64,000 nucleotides of DNA from DASYQD01 sp963846495 (GTDB taxonomy: Bacteria > Acidobacteriota > Thermoanaerobaculia > Multivoradales > JAIOJS01): assembly GCA_963846495.1 (NCBI GenBank), contig CAWJWP010000012.1, positions 62,001 to 126,000 of the forward strand, in the 5' to 3' direction. The notes beneath the pieces were generated by a model. It was not told where the DNA came from, did not search any database, and saw nothing but the letters and a program-made list of their open reading frames with translations. Every line of letters starts with the position of its first letter. Positions within the stretch are counted from its first letter, which is position 1. Both the position numbers and the translations under genes were made by a program. Shown here piece by piece: positions 36,601 through 44,440 of the stretch.

Positions 36601-37075
36601 CGGCGATGGCGCCGACGGAGGCGGTGCGGAAGGCGTCGCCGGCGCGCTCGCGGGTCGGAGGCGGCGGTTGCTTGCCGGGCTCCTGGAAGAATTGCGACAG
36701 CGCGGTGCCGGGAGCGACCTCGCCCATCACCGTCGGCGGCGCGTAGGGCTTCTCCTCCTGCACGCGGTCGGAGACGTTGCGCCAGCTGGCGCCGCCGTCG
36801 GTCGTCTTCCAGACGCCGCCGCCGGTCGTGCCCATGTAGAAGGTGCGCTGCTGCCCCGGCACTCCCGCGACGGCGGTCGAGCGGCCGCCGCGGAAGGGGC
36901 CGACGAGGCGGAAGTCCATGGCGCGGAAGAGGCCCTCGTCGTAGGGCGGGCCGGCGGCCGTGGCCGCTCGCGCCGGCGCCGCGGCGAGCGCGACGGCGGC
37001 TAGGCTGAGAAGTGCGAGGCCGGCGGCCAGCGGCCGCAGCGAGACAGGGCGCCACGAGAAGAGGCGTCGGTGCAT
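33698..37075 (-). CDS. Large secreted BNR/Asp-box repeat (sortilin-like) propeller protein
   Basis: 1125 residues. The ATG at 37075 is preceded by GGAGGAGCCC (37076-37085) and gives a signal peptide (RPLAAGLALLSLAAVALAAA, cleavage near ARAAT); an upstream in-frame start at 37117 is less likely. About nine Asp-box repeats are visible: KSTDAGETWHRV, RSADGGRNWRKV, KSTDGGDTWRRL, RSDNGGTSFRSV, RSEDGGRNFTPI, RTRDEGKTWETI, VSRDNGKTWSDV, RTDDHGKTWQSL and VSFDDGKSWQRF, indicating two beta-propellers as in VPS10/sortilin and GH74-like proteins. A poly-glycine run (about residue 845) precedes a C-terminal beta domain and helical tail. Such proteins are common in Acidobacteriota; function unknown, with a glycan-binding or hydrolase role possible. 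Confidence 0.88.
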   Translation of the reverse strand: MHRRLFSWRPVSLRPLAAGLALLSLAAVALAAAPARAATAAGPPYDEGLFRAMDFRLVGPFRGGRSTAVAGVPGQQRTFYMGTTGGGVWKTTDGGASWRNVSDRVQEEKPYAPPTVMGEVAPGTALSQFFQEPGKQPPPPTRERAGDAFRTASVGAIAVAPSDPNVVYVGMGSACLRGDVSPGDGVYKSTDAGETWHRVGLAETQFISKIRIHPKDPDIVYVAALGHAFGPNKERGVYRSADGGRNWRKVLFVSDKAGAVDLAMDPANPRVLYAATYEVLRQPWTAVSGGPGSGIYKSTDGGDTWRRLTEGLPEGTLGRIGLAVSPASPNRVYALVEAKEKAGLYRSDNGGTSFRSVSSDRNLIQRAWYYTHVYADPKDASTVYILNVGMWRSEDGGRNFTPIRTPHGDNHDLWIDPDNPQIMVEANDGGANVSYNGGRTWSPQNNQPTAEIYRLTVDDQLPYWMYGGQQDNTALAVPSRTMDGNIDRHHWYVPGGCESAYVAIKPGNPDVTYAGCYGGSLGRYDRKLGHEEEITPWPQAGVGQQAKDLRYRFQWNQPIRTSPHDPQALYTTSNVVHRTRDEGKTWETISPDLTRDDESKQGYSGGPLNYDNTGVEVYGTIFAFDESPTTAGELWAGSDDGRVHVSRDNGKTWSDVTPKAMPEWGTVNTIELSRRHPGRAYVVVHRYRLDDRRPYLFRTDDHGKTWQSLTDGKNGIPADHWLRVVREDPERSGLLFAGSEFGLYVSFDDGKSWQRFQLDLPTAPIADLAVKDGDLAIATHGRSFWVLDDLSPLRQLTPEVAKASRHLFKPRATVRLLRRGGGGGGGGGNPNVGQNPPAGATIFYLLPEDLSDDGKTEVKLEILDPAGKVIRTLSSQKEEPAAPNPFARFFPELVRPRKLAAEQGLNRYEWDLQLPDAFVVQDAILWGSTDGPTVPPGTYQVKMTVGDWTSTQPLEVRPDPRKQVAPEDFAAQYRVARAAWESLSRTHRAIQKLRDVRTQVEGIAKRMKDAGMGEGVGDAAKALKDKLDAIENVLHQPKSQSSQDILNYPPQLDDQIANLIGVVASAAAAPTQPTEQRLAELQQQLDAKLAELDQVLATDLPAFEKLVKDKQAPVVIVPKEPASGQ

Positions 37076-37228
37076 GGGCTCCTCCGGTTTGAGCGCGGCG
37101 GCACCGGTCGCGAGCAATGCCGCGAGGTGGCGCGCGGCCGCGGTCGCTGAGCCTGTCGAAGCCCCGCGCGGCTGTCAAACCCTTCACGCGCTTCCAACGG
37201 CAATGCGTGGGCGGCCGTCGCAGCTCCT

Positions 37229-37305
37229 GTCATCGCGAGGGCGCAAAGCGCCCGTGGCGATCTCGATGGTCGAGACTGCTTCGTCGCTTCGCTCCTCGCA
37301 GTGAC
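37229..37305. repeat. Dispersed palindromic repeat, copy 4
   Basis: Begins GTCATCGCGAGG and ends CCTCGCAGTGAC, with CGATCTCGATGGTCGAG near the middle and the GCTTCGTCGCTTCGCTCC arm in the opposite orientation to copies 1 and 2. It occupies most of the gap between the divergent BNR and GH44 genes. A short GAGCCTGTCGAAG sequence, another dispersed motif known from several GC-rich bacteria, lies just before it at about 37150-37162. Confidence 0.8.
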
Positions 37306-37358
37306 ATGGGTGGCCGGTTTCGCCACCGCTTCCCGTTCTAGGTGGGGAAGGTCAGCCA

Positions 37359-40208
37359 ATGGAGGGAACCGTGCGACCCAACTCGGAAAGCGACCACGAC
37401 GCGGAGCTCTATGAAACTCGGCAGCTCGACTGCCGCTCGAACCTCTCGCCCAGTGCGCCCAAACTGCCGGTGGCCGCGATCATCGTGGCCCTGCTCGTCA
37501 CTCTCGTCTTCGCGATCGCCGCCGGTGCCGCCCCCGTCCCCAACCAGATCGTCTACGACAACCAGCTGCAGAGCTTCTGGCAGGACTGGAGCTGGGCGTC
37601 GCACAACCTGGCGCAGACGGCCGTCGTGCACGGCCCGCCGAACGCGATCTCGTGGGAGGCGGACGTCTGGGACGGCCTCTACTTCCACCACAGCTCGCAG
37701 CCGTTCACCAACTACACGTCGCTGCGCTTCTGGCACCGCGGCAACGGCAGCCAGCAGGTGCGCGTCGTCATGTATTACAACAACGTCGAGATCGGCTCGC
37801 TCACCGTCACCGTGCCCGCGACCTGGACGCAGCGGACGGTGACCTGGGCGGAGCTCGGCATCAACACGACGACGAGCCCGCGCTTCGACGGCATCGTGTT
37901 TCAGGACTCGACGGGCACCAACCAGCCGATCGTCTACCTCGACGACGTCGAGCTCCTCGGCGCGAACCTGCCGGATCCGGAGCCGATCACCGTCGCCGTC
38001 TCGCCCGACCTCGATCGCCACGCGATCTCGCCGCTCATCTTCGGCGCCAACTGGGGCGACGGCACGCCGGGCGCCGCCCAGCTCGCGACCGGCTTCTACA
38101 CCGCGGCGCGGTGGGGAGGCAACGCGACGACGCGCTACAACTGGCTGCTAGACACCTCCAACCGCGCCTTCGACTACTTCTTCCTGAACATCAACACCGG
38201 CGCCGGCAACGGCGCCGCCGCCGACGCCTTCGCCAGCGCGACGCTCGCCGCCGACGCCGAGGTGGTGATGACGGTGCCGATCGACAGGGTGGCGAATTCG
38301 ACGGCGCGCACGCCCGGCTTCTCGGTGACGAAGTACGGCCCGCAGACACAGACCGAGTGCGCGTGGAACTCGTTCCCCGGCTGCGAGAACAACGGCAACG
38401 GCCTCTGCGATCCGGCCGCGAACGACAAGATGTGCGGCGGCGTCCGCTGTTGCGACCCCAATGGCCCGCAGGTGCCGAATCAGCCGGCCGGCACGCGCTA
38501 CGTCCGCGGCAACAATCCCGCCGACACCTCGATCCCCGTCAACGTCACGACACACGTCGGCGACTTCGTCTCGCACCTGGTCGGCGAGCACGGCCTCGCG
38601 CTCGGCGGCGGCGTCCGCTACTACGGCCTCGACAACGAGCCGATGCTGTGGGACTCCTCGCACCGCGACGTGCGCGGCACGCCGGGCGCTTCCGTGCGGC
38701 CCATCCCGGCGAGCTATGACGAGGTGTGGAGCAAGGGCCTCGCCGCCGCCCTCGAGATCAAGTCGCGCGACCCCGGCGCCGAGGTGATGGGACCCGACAC
38801 CTGGGGCTGGTGCGATTTCTGGACCTCCGCCCGCGATGCCGCCGACGGCTTCTGCATCAGCGGCCCCGATCGCACCGCGCACGGCGATCTGCCGTGGCCC
38901 GCCTGGTACATGCAGCAATCGTGCGCCAACCGGCTGCCCAACGGCGACCTGCCCATCGACTGGCTCGACATCCACTTCTACCCGCAGGGCGACGACGTCG
39001 GGGGCACCTGGGGCGACCCGTCGATGGAGAACGACGAGGACGGCATTCAGCTGCGGCTGCGCTCGCTCAAGGAGCTCTACGACCCCAACTGGGCGTCAGA
39101 GTCGTGGATCGCGCTCGGCACGCCCGACGTCGTCAGCCTCATCCCGCGCATGCGCGACTGGCGCGACCAGTACTGCCCGGAGATGAAGCTCGCCATCACC
39201 GAGTACAAGTGGGGGCGCGACGACACGCTCTCCGGCGCGCTGGCGCAGACCGAGGCGTTGGCGATCTTCGGCCGCGAGGGGCTCGACATGGCGATGCGTT
39301 GGCTGGCGCCGGACAGCGGCAGCCTCACCGAGGACGCCTATCGGCTCTACCGCAACTACGACGGCAACGGCGGCCAGGTCGAGGGCGACAGCGTGCGGGC
39401 GATCTCCAACGACGTCGACCGCGTCGGCGGTTACGCGGTGCGTGCCGCTGGTAACGAGCTGTTCGTGATCTTGATCAACAAGGACGCGACGGCGCAGCCG
39501 GCGACGATCAGCGTCGCGGGCGGCGTCACCGGTCCCGTGGCGCTGTGGCGGCTCTCCGGTGCGGGATACGCCTCCGCCGGCAGCATCGCCAGCACGGCGA
39601 CGGGGTTCACGCTCACGCTGCCGGCGCGCACCGCGACGCTGGCGCGGGTGCAGCTCGCCGGCGGCGGCAACACTTTCCCACTCTTCGTGGGCACGTCGGG
39701 CGCCGGCAGTGGCACCGTCACCGGGACCGCCGACGGCGTGCCCTGTGGCGGCAACTGCACCGGCGACTATCCCGCGGGCACGGCCATCGTGCTGCAGGCG
39801 AGCCCGGCGGTGGGCTCGACCTTCACCGGTTGGGTCGGCGACTGCTCCGGCACGGGCGACTGCAGCTTGACGATGGATGACGAGAAGTTCGTGTTCGCAA
39901 ACTTCGCTCCCACCAACCCGGGCGTCCACACGCTCACGGTGACGGTCACCGGCAACGGCACCGTCACCGGCAGCCAGATCGCCTGCCCCGGCGACTGCAG
40001 CGGGAGCTACGCGAGCGACACCGACGTCGGGCTCGTCGCCACGCCGGCGGCCGGGTGGGCGTTGAGCAGTTGGTCGGGAGCGTGCACCGGCAATGCGGGC
40101 TGCAACGTAACGATGAGCGCCAACCGCACGGTGAACGCCACCTTCGTGCCGCAGCTGCCGTTCGGCGACGGGTTCGAGAGCGGCACGCTCAACGCCTGGA
40201 CGCACTGA
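37359..40208 (+). CDS. Secreted glycoside hydrolase family 44 protein with InlB-type repeats
   Basis: 949 residues. Residues 37-58 are hydrophobic (VAAIIVALLVTLVFAIAAGA), a signal or anchor after an unusually long 36-residue N-tail. Residues 65-205 form a beta-sandwich, CBM-like (YDNQLQSFWQDWSWASHN). The GH44 barrel follows: ISPLIFGANWGDG, RWGGNATTRYNW, acid/base Glu427 in GLDNEPMLWDSSHRDV, WLDIHFYPQGD, and nucleophile Glu615 in AITEYKWGRDDTLSGAL. GH44 enzymes cleave beta-1,4-glucans such as xyloglucan or carboxymethylcellulose. Two InlB-type repeats (GSGTVTG, GNGTVTG; GWVGDCSG, SWSGACTG) and the terminal FGDGFESGTLNAWTH follow. A paralogue lies directly downstream, after a strong terminator. 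Confidence 0.9.
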   Translation: MEGTVRPNSESDHDAELYETRQLDCRSNLSPSAPKLPVAAIIVALLVTLVFAIAAGAAPVPNQIVYDNQLQSFWQDWSWASHNLAQTAVVHGPPNAISWEADVWDGLYFHHSSQPFTNYTSLRFWHRGNGSQQVRVVMYYNNVEIGSLTVTVPATWTQRTVTWAELGINTTTSPRFDGIVFQDSTGTNQPIVYLDDVELLGANLPDPEPITVAVSPDLDRHAISPLIFGANWGDGTPGAAQLATGFYTAARWGGNATTRYNWLLDTSNRAFDYFFLNINTGAGNGAAADAFASATLAADAEVVMTVPIDRVANSTARTPGFSVTKYGPQTQTECAWNSFPGCENNGNGLCDPAANDKMCGGVRCCDPNGPQVPNQPAGTRYVRGNNPADTSIPVNVTTHVGDFVSHLVGEHGLALGGGVRYYGLDNEPMLWDSSHRDVRGTPGASVRPIPASYDEVWSKGLAAALEIKSRDPGAEVMGPDTWGWCDFWTSARDAADGFCISGPDRTAHGDLPWPAWYMQQSCANRLPNGDLPIDWLDIHFYPQGDDVGGTWGDPSMENDEDGIQLRLRSLKELYDPNWASESWIALGTPDVVSLIPRMRDWRDQYCPEMKLAITEYKWGRDDTLSGALAQTEALAIFGREGLDMAMRWLAPDSGSLTEDAYRLYRNYDGNGGQVEGDSVRAISNDVDRVGGYAVRAAGNELFVILINKDATAQPATISVAGGVTGPVALWRLSGAGYASAGSIASTATGFTLTLPARTATLARVQLAGGGNTFPLFVGTSGAGSGTVTGTADGVPCGGNCTGDYPAGTAIVLQASPAVGSTFTGWVGDCSGTGDCSLTMDDEKFVFANFAPTNPGVHTLTVTVTGNGTVTGSQIACPGDCSGSYASDTDVGLVATPAAGWALSSWSGACTGNAGCNVTMSANRTVNATFVPQLPFGDGFESGTLNAWTH

Positions 40209-40220
40209 GCTTCTGCACCC

Positions 40221-40258
40221 GCGCGCCGGCCAGCCTGGCGGCCGGCGCGCGTCTTTCT
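40221..40258 (+). terminator. Rho-independent terminator after the first GH44 gene
   Basis: An 11-base perfect stem (GCGCGCCGGCC at 40221-40231, its complement at 40240-40250) with an eight-base loop is followed by GTCTTTCT. It starts 12 bases after the stop of the first GH44 gene, suggesting the two GH44 genes are transcribed separately at least in part. Confidence 0.85.
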
Positions 40259-40332
40259 CGGCGCTCGGCGGAGAGGCCGTGTCAAAGGCTTCATGTCGGA
40301 TGCGGTGACGACTGGGCTAACGTCCGCCGCGG

Positions 40333-42210
40333 ATGTCCATCCGCGGTTTCGTCGTTTGCTCCCTGCGCTGCGCGCTCGGCATGGTGGCGCTCGGCTCCGC
40401 CGCGGCGAGCGCGGCCGACGTGACGGTGACGATCGACCCGTACGGCAACCGCCGGCCCATCAACCAGCTCATCTACGGCGTCAACTTCGCCGATACGGCG
40501 CGGCTCTCGGTGGTGCCCTATCCGCTCAACCGCTGGGGCGGCAACTCGATGACGCGCTACAACTGGCGGGTCGACGTCCACAACACCGCGAGCGACTGGT
40601 TCTTCATGAACGTGCCCGACACGCCGTTGAACGTCAACCAGCTGCCCAACGGCTCCTCGGCCGACCAGTTCATCACCGGCAGCCTCGCCGGCGGCGCGCA
40701 GCCGCTGCTCACCGTGCCGACGATCGGCTTCACGCCGCGCTGGCAAGGGCTCACCACCGCGCAGGCGCGGGACAAGCGTTGGGGCTTCTCGCGCGCGAGC
40801 TACGCGGCGCAGGGGACGCAGGACTGGGACGAGTGTCTCGCCGCCTGCGGCTCGCCGAGCTGCAACAACTGGTGCCTGAACGACGCCGGCAACGGCTGCC
40901 TCGCGGGCGGCAACCCCAACGTACGCTGCGACAGCGGCTTCGTAATCAACAACGAAGCCGACGACACCTCCGACCCGATCGGCACCAGCTTCGTCACCGA
41001 CTGGATGACGCACGTCATCGGCCAGGTCGGCACCGCGAGCAACGGCGGCCTGCGCTTCTACGCCCTCGACAACGAGCCCAACCTGTGGAACAGCACCCAC
41101 CGCGACGTGCACCCGGCGCCGCTCTCCTTCGACGAGCTGTGGGACGACCGCACCGTGCCCTACGCGGCGGCGATCAAGGCGCGCGATCCCGGCGCCAAGG
41201 TGCTCGGACCCGACTCGTGGGGCTGGTGCGACTACTTCACCTCGGCGCTCGACGCGTCGATCGGTCCGTCCTGCGTCGACGGCGACGACCGCCAGTCGCA
41301 CGGCGGCCTGCCGCTGCTCGAGTGGTACCTCGAGCAGGTGTGCGACTACGAAGAGCAGAACGGCGTGCGGCTCGTCGACTACCTCGACATCCACTTCTAC
41401 CCGCAGGGCGAGTGCGTCGCCGGCCTCGGCTGGTCGTCGGGCGGGTTGGACTGCGGCAACGCGGCGAACGACGGCGCCTTCGCGGCGGCGCGGCTGCGCG
41501 CGTTGAAGGAGCTCTACGACCCGAATTGGATCTCCGAGTCGTGGATCGGCTCCGTCGGCGAGCCGCCCATCCAGCTCCTGCCGCGCATGAAGGGCTGGAT
41601 CGCGGCGCGCTGCCCGGCGCTCGGCCTCGCGGTCACCGAGTACCGCTGGGGCGGCGACGACGGCACGAGCGGCGCGCTGGCGCAGGCCGAGGCGCTGGCG
41701 CTCTTCGGGCGCGAAGGCGTCGACCTGGCGACGCGCTGGGTGGCGCCGTCCATCGGCAGCCGCAGCGAGGACGCCTTCCGCTTCTTCCTCGACTACGACT
41801 CGAATCCCGCGAACGGCTTCCAGAAGGTGAGCGGCGACAGCGGCCGCGTGGTGCGCACTGTGGGCACGCCCGACGACGTCGGCGTCTACGCCGTGCACGG
41901 CCCGGGCGGGTTGTCGAACGGCCAGCTCTTCGTGCTGCTCTTCAACCACCAGACGACGAGCGCCAACGCCACGGTGAGCTTCACGCTGCCGGTGGCCGGG
42001 CCGGCGGTGCTCTGGCGCTTCAACCCGGCGGCCGGCTCGCCGCGCATCACCAACGTGGGGAACGCAACGGTGACCGCGAACGGCATGGCCCTCACCGCGC
42101 CGCTCGTGCTGCCGGCGCGCACGGCGACGCTGGCGATCGTCGGTTTGCCCTACGGATTACCGTTCAGCGACGGCTTCGAGACCGGCACTGCGGCCAAATG
42201 GGCGCATTAG
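40333..42210 (+). CDS. Secreted glycoside hydrolase family 44 protein (second copy)
   Basis: 625 residues. Signal peptide MSIRGFVVCSLRCALGMVAL with cleavage near ASAAD. GH44 motifs match the upstream copy: INQLIYGVNFADT, NRWGGNSMTRYNW, acid/base Glu248 in YALDNEPNLWNSTHRDV, YLDIHFYPQGE, nucleophile Glu436 in AVTEYRWGGDDGTSGAL. It lacks the N-terminal CBM-like domain and the InlB repeats, but keeps the short C-terminal motif LPFSDGFETGTAAKWAH. The pair is a tandem duplication that has diverged. Extra cysteines (WDECLAACGSPSCNNWC) suggest a disulphide-stabilised insertion. Family-level function is beta-1,4-glucan hydrolysis outside the cell; the exact polymer is not known. Confidence 0.9.
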   Translation: MSIRGFVVCSLRCALGMVALGSAAASAADVTVTIDPYGNRRPINQLIYGVNFADTARLSVVPYPLNRWGGNSMTRYNWRVDVHNTASDWFFMNVPDTPLNVNQLPNGSSADQFITGSLAGGAQPLLTVPTIGFTPRWQGLTTAQARDKRWGFSRASYAAQGTQDWDECLAACGSPSCNNWCLNDAGNGCLAGGNPNVRCDSGFVINNEADDTSDPIGTSFVTDWMTHVIGQVGTASNGGLRFYALDNEPNLWNSTHRDVHPAPLSFDELWDDRTVPYAAAIKARDPGAKVLGPDSWGWCDYFTSALDASIGPSCVDGDDRQSHGGLPLLEWYLEQVCDYEEQNGVRLVDYLDIHFYPQGECVAGLGWSSGGLDCGNAANDGAFAAARLRALKELYDPNWISESWIGSVGEPPIQLLPRMKGWIAARCPALGLAVTEYRWGGDDGTSGALAQAEALALFGREGVDLATRWVAPSIGSRSEDAFRFFLDYDSNPANGFQKVSGDSGRVVRTVGTPDDVGVYAVHGPGGLSNGQLFVLLFNHQTTSANATVSFTLPVAGPAVLWRFNPAAGSPRITNVGNATVTANGMALTAPLVLPARTATLAIVGLPYGLPFSDGFETGTAAKWAH

Positions 42211-42235
42211 GTTTCGACCAGCGCGTGCGGCTGAC

Positions 42236-44299
42236 TCACGGGCTCCAGCGCCAGACGCCCTGACCGCGGAAGGCGGCGAGGAGCGTCGTGCCGTGAAGCG
42301 CGAGGCGCGGCCGGTCGAGGTCCGGCTCGCGGTCCAGCCGCGTCCAGGTGGCGCCGCCGTCGGCGCTGCGGAAGATGCCGTGCGTCGTGGTGGCGTAGAG
42401 CGGGCCGCTCGTGCCCTCGCGCAAGAGCTGGCGCACGCCGGCGCCGGCGGGGATACCCTGGCCGAACGCGTGCCAGTGCTCGCCGAAGTCGTCGCTCGCC
42501 ATCAGCCCCTCCGTCGTGCCGGCGAGGACGCGGCCGGGGATCGTACGGTCGACGAGCACGCCAAGCGTGGCCGCGCCGAGCTCCGAGATCAGTTGCCACG
42601 TAGCCCCGCCGTCGGTGCTGCGCAGCAGACGCGGACCCGGTATCGAAGACTGGTCGATTACGTCGAAGGAGATCCAGCGCCGCGACGGATCGGTGGGATC
42701 GACCGCGTAGGCATGGACGCGCGGGCAGAGGGACGTCAGCGGCGGCAAGCAGTGCGTCTCCGGGCTGCTGGTAGGCCGCCAGCTCAGCCCGCCGTCGTCG
42801 CTGAGCCAGGGCGTGTTGGTGGCCACGTCGAAGCGGCGGCCGGAGACCGCGAGGTGGCGAGGGTCGACCGCGTCGCTGAAGATGGTGGGCAGATCGTCGA
42901 ACCTGCCGAACTCCATCGGCGGCCCGGACGCGGCCGACCAACTCGTGCCGGCGTCGAGGCTGCGGAAGAAATCCAGGCCCCCGATCCGCGGATCGCGGCG
43001 CGCCGCGGCCACCAACGCCGCTCCGCCGGCGGGGGCGATGCCATCGGTCCCGTTCGCCAGCAGTGGCTGCCAGCTGCGTCCGCCGTCGTCGCTCGCGTGC
43101 AGGCCGGTGCCGTGAGCGATCAGGCGCTCCGCCGCGCCGCCGGCGGCGACGGCGAACAGCGCGCGGCGGGCATCGCCGCTGGTGATCGCGCGATGGAGCT
43201 CGATCCAGCTCCTCCCGCCGTCGGCGCTGCGGTAGAGCCCGCGTCCGGAGCCCCACCCCCCGTGCGCGTAGAGGCGCCCTTCGTGGCCGGCGCTGAGTCG
43301 CGGATTGGCATCGGGCAGGGGGAGGGAGACCGACCACGAACGGCCGCCGTCGGTGGACTCGCTCAATCCCCTGACAGGCATGCCTCCACGGGTGCTGAGG
43401 GTGACGACCCAAAGGTGGTCTTCGTCGCGTGGGTCGACGGCCACCGACCCACAGCGCGGCACGGAACGGGAGCCGCGGACGCGGGGCGCGGCCAGTTGCT
43501 GCCAGCGACGGCCGGCGTCGTCGCTGCGCACGAGGCACGGCGGCCCGGGGTTGGAGGCCCGACCGGGCACGGCGTAGATGCGGTCGGGCCGCGACGGCGC
43601 GAGCGCACCGCCGAGGAAGCCGCGGCGCTTGCCGAACCAGCCGCGCAGCTGCCAGCTGCGGCCGCCGTCGATGCTGACGAGGAGGCCGTCGTCGGTGAAC
43701 GCCAGCAGCTGGCGGCGCGGGCCGTGCACCGCCACGGCGTCGAGCGGCGCGGAGTGGCGCAGCTCCGGCCCGACGGTGAACGACGCGCCGCCGTCGCGCG
43801 AGATGCCGACGTGGACGCCGGTGCGGCTGCGCTCGACGCGGTAGAGCGTCTGCGGATCGGACGGGTCGGCGAGGAGTTGCAGCACTTCCACCACCGTGTT
43901 TTCCGGCGCGAGATGTCGCTGCGTCCAGGTGAGGCCGCCGTCGGTGCTGCGCCAGAGCCCGTCACGGTACGTACCGCCCTCGTGGGTCGTCCACGCCCAG
44001 AGGATGCGCGTGTCGACGGGATCGATGGCGAGCGCGCTGCTCGGCCGCAGCAGCCCCGGCTGCAAGCTGCGCCAGGTGGTGCCGCCGTCCTCGCTCTTCC
44101 AGGTGAAGCCTGAGCGGAAGACGTCACCGTCCACGCGGCCGTAGAGCACGCCGGGGACGACCGGATCGAGCTGCACCTCCACGACCGGCGCATCGAAACG
44201 GGGGCTGCCGAGCGGCACCCAGGCCGCCTGCGCGTGGGGAGCGAGGAAGGCGAGCGCGATGCCGAGGACGACGGTGGCGGCGATCTTGGTGGATGACAT
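42236..44299 (-). CDS. Secreted BNR/Asp-box repeat protein
   Basis: 687 residues from ATG at 44299, with signal peptide AATVVLGIALAFLAP and cleavage near AQAAW; longer in-frame upstream sequence is not protein-like. About eight Asp-box repeats are seen: KSEDGGTTWRSL, RSTDGGLTWTQR, ISRDGGASFTVG, VSIDGGRSWQLR, RSDDAGRRWQQL, ESTDGGRSWSVS, RSADGGRSWIEL, RSTDGGATWQLI and RSADGGATWTRL. This gives a two-propeller architecture like the larger BNR protein, without its C-terminal extension. No sialidase arginine triad is recognised. It converges with the second GH44 gene, with stops about 25 bases apart. A role in glycan binding or turnover is inferred from the setting. Confidence 0.85.
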   Translation of the reverse strand: MSSTKIAATVVLGIALAFLAPHAQAAWVPLGSPRFDAPVVEVQLDPVVPGVLYGRVDGDVFRSGFTWKSEDGGTTWRSLQPGLLRPSSALAIDPVDTRILWAWTTHEGGTYRDGLWRSTDGGLTWTQRHLAPENTVVEVLQLLADPSDPQTLYRVERSRTGVHVGISRDGGASFTVGPELRHSAPLDAVAVHGPRRQLLAFTDDGLLVSIDGGRSWQLRGWFGKRRGFLGGALAPSRPDRIYAVPGRASNPGPPCLVRSDDAGRRWQQLAAPRVRGSRSVPRCGSVAVDPRDEDHLWVVTLSTRGGMPVRGLSESTDGGRSWSVSLPLPDANPRLSAGHEGRLYAHGGWGSGRGLYRSADGGRSWIELHRAITSGDARRALFAVAAGGAAERLIAHGTGLHASDDGGRSWQPLLANGTDGIAPAGGAALVAAARRDPRIGGLDFFRSLDAGTSWSAASGPPMEFGRFDDLPTIFSDAVDPRHLAVSGRRFDVATNTPWLSDDGGLSWRPTSSPETHCLPPLTSLCPRVHAYAVDPTDPSRRWISFDVIDQSSIPGPRLLRSTDGGATWQLISELGAATLGVLVDRTIPGRVLAGTTEGLMASDDFGEHWHAFGQGIPAGAGVRQLLREGTSGPLYATTTHGIFRSADGGATWTRLDREPDLDRPRLALHGTTLLAAFRGQGVWRWSP

Positions 44300-44440
44300 A
44301 AGGCTCCCAGTGCCGAGGTGGTGCCGAGCGGGCGAACGAGCATCCTCTGGCCTCTCTTTACGATGGCCGACTCTGCGGCGTTGATGCGCGAACGCTGGCG
44401 ATCCCCGGCGGCTCGCAACGCCTGCTGTACCGTAGGCCGC

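Noticed and set aside
33794..37003. A 1069-residue plus-strand open frame antisense to the BNR protein
   Set aside because: The product is Arg/Val/Gly/Asp-rich without any recognisable motif, while the minus strand encodes a signal peptide and nine Asp-box repeats. Long antisense frames are expected in GC-rich DNA.
42293..44113. A 606-residue plus-strand frame antisense to the second BNR protein
   Set aside because: Compositionally biased, without motifs, and opposite a gene with a signal peptide and many Asp boxes.
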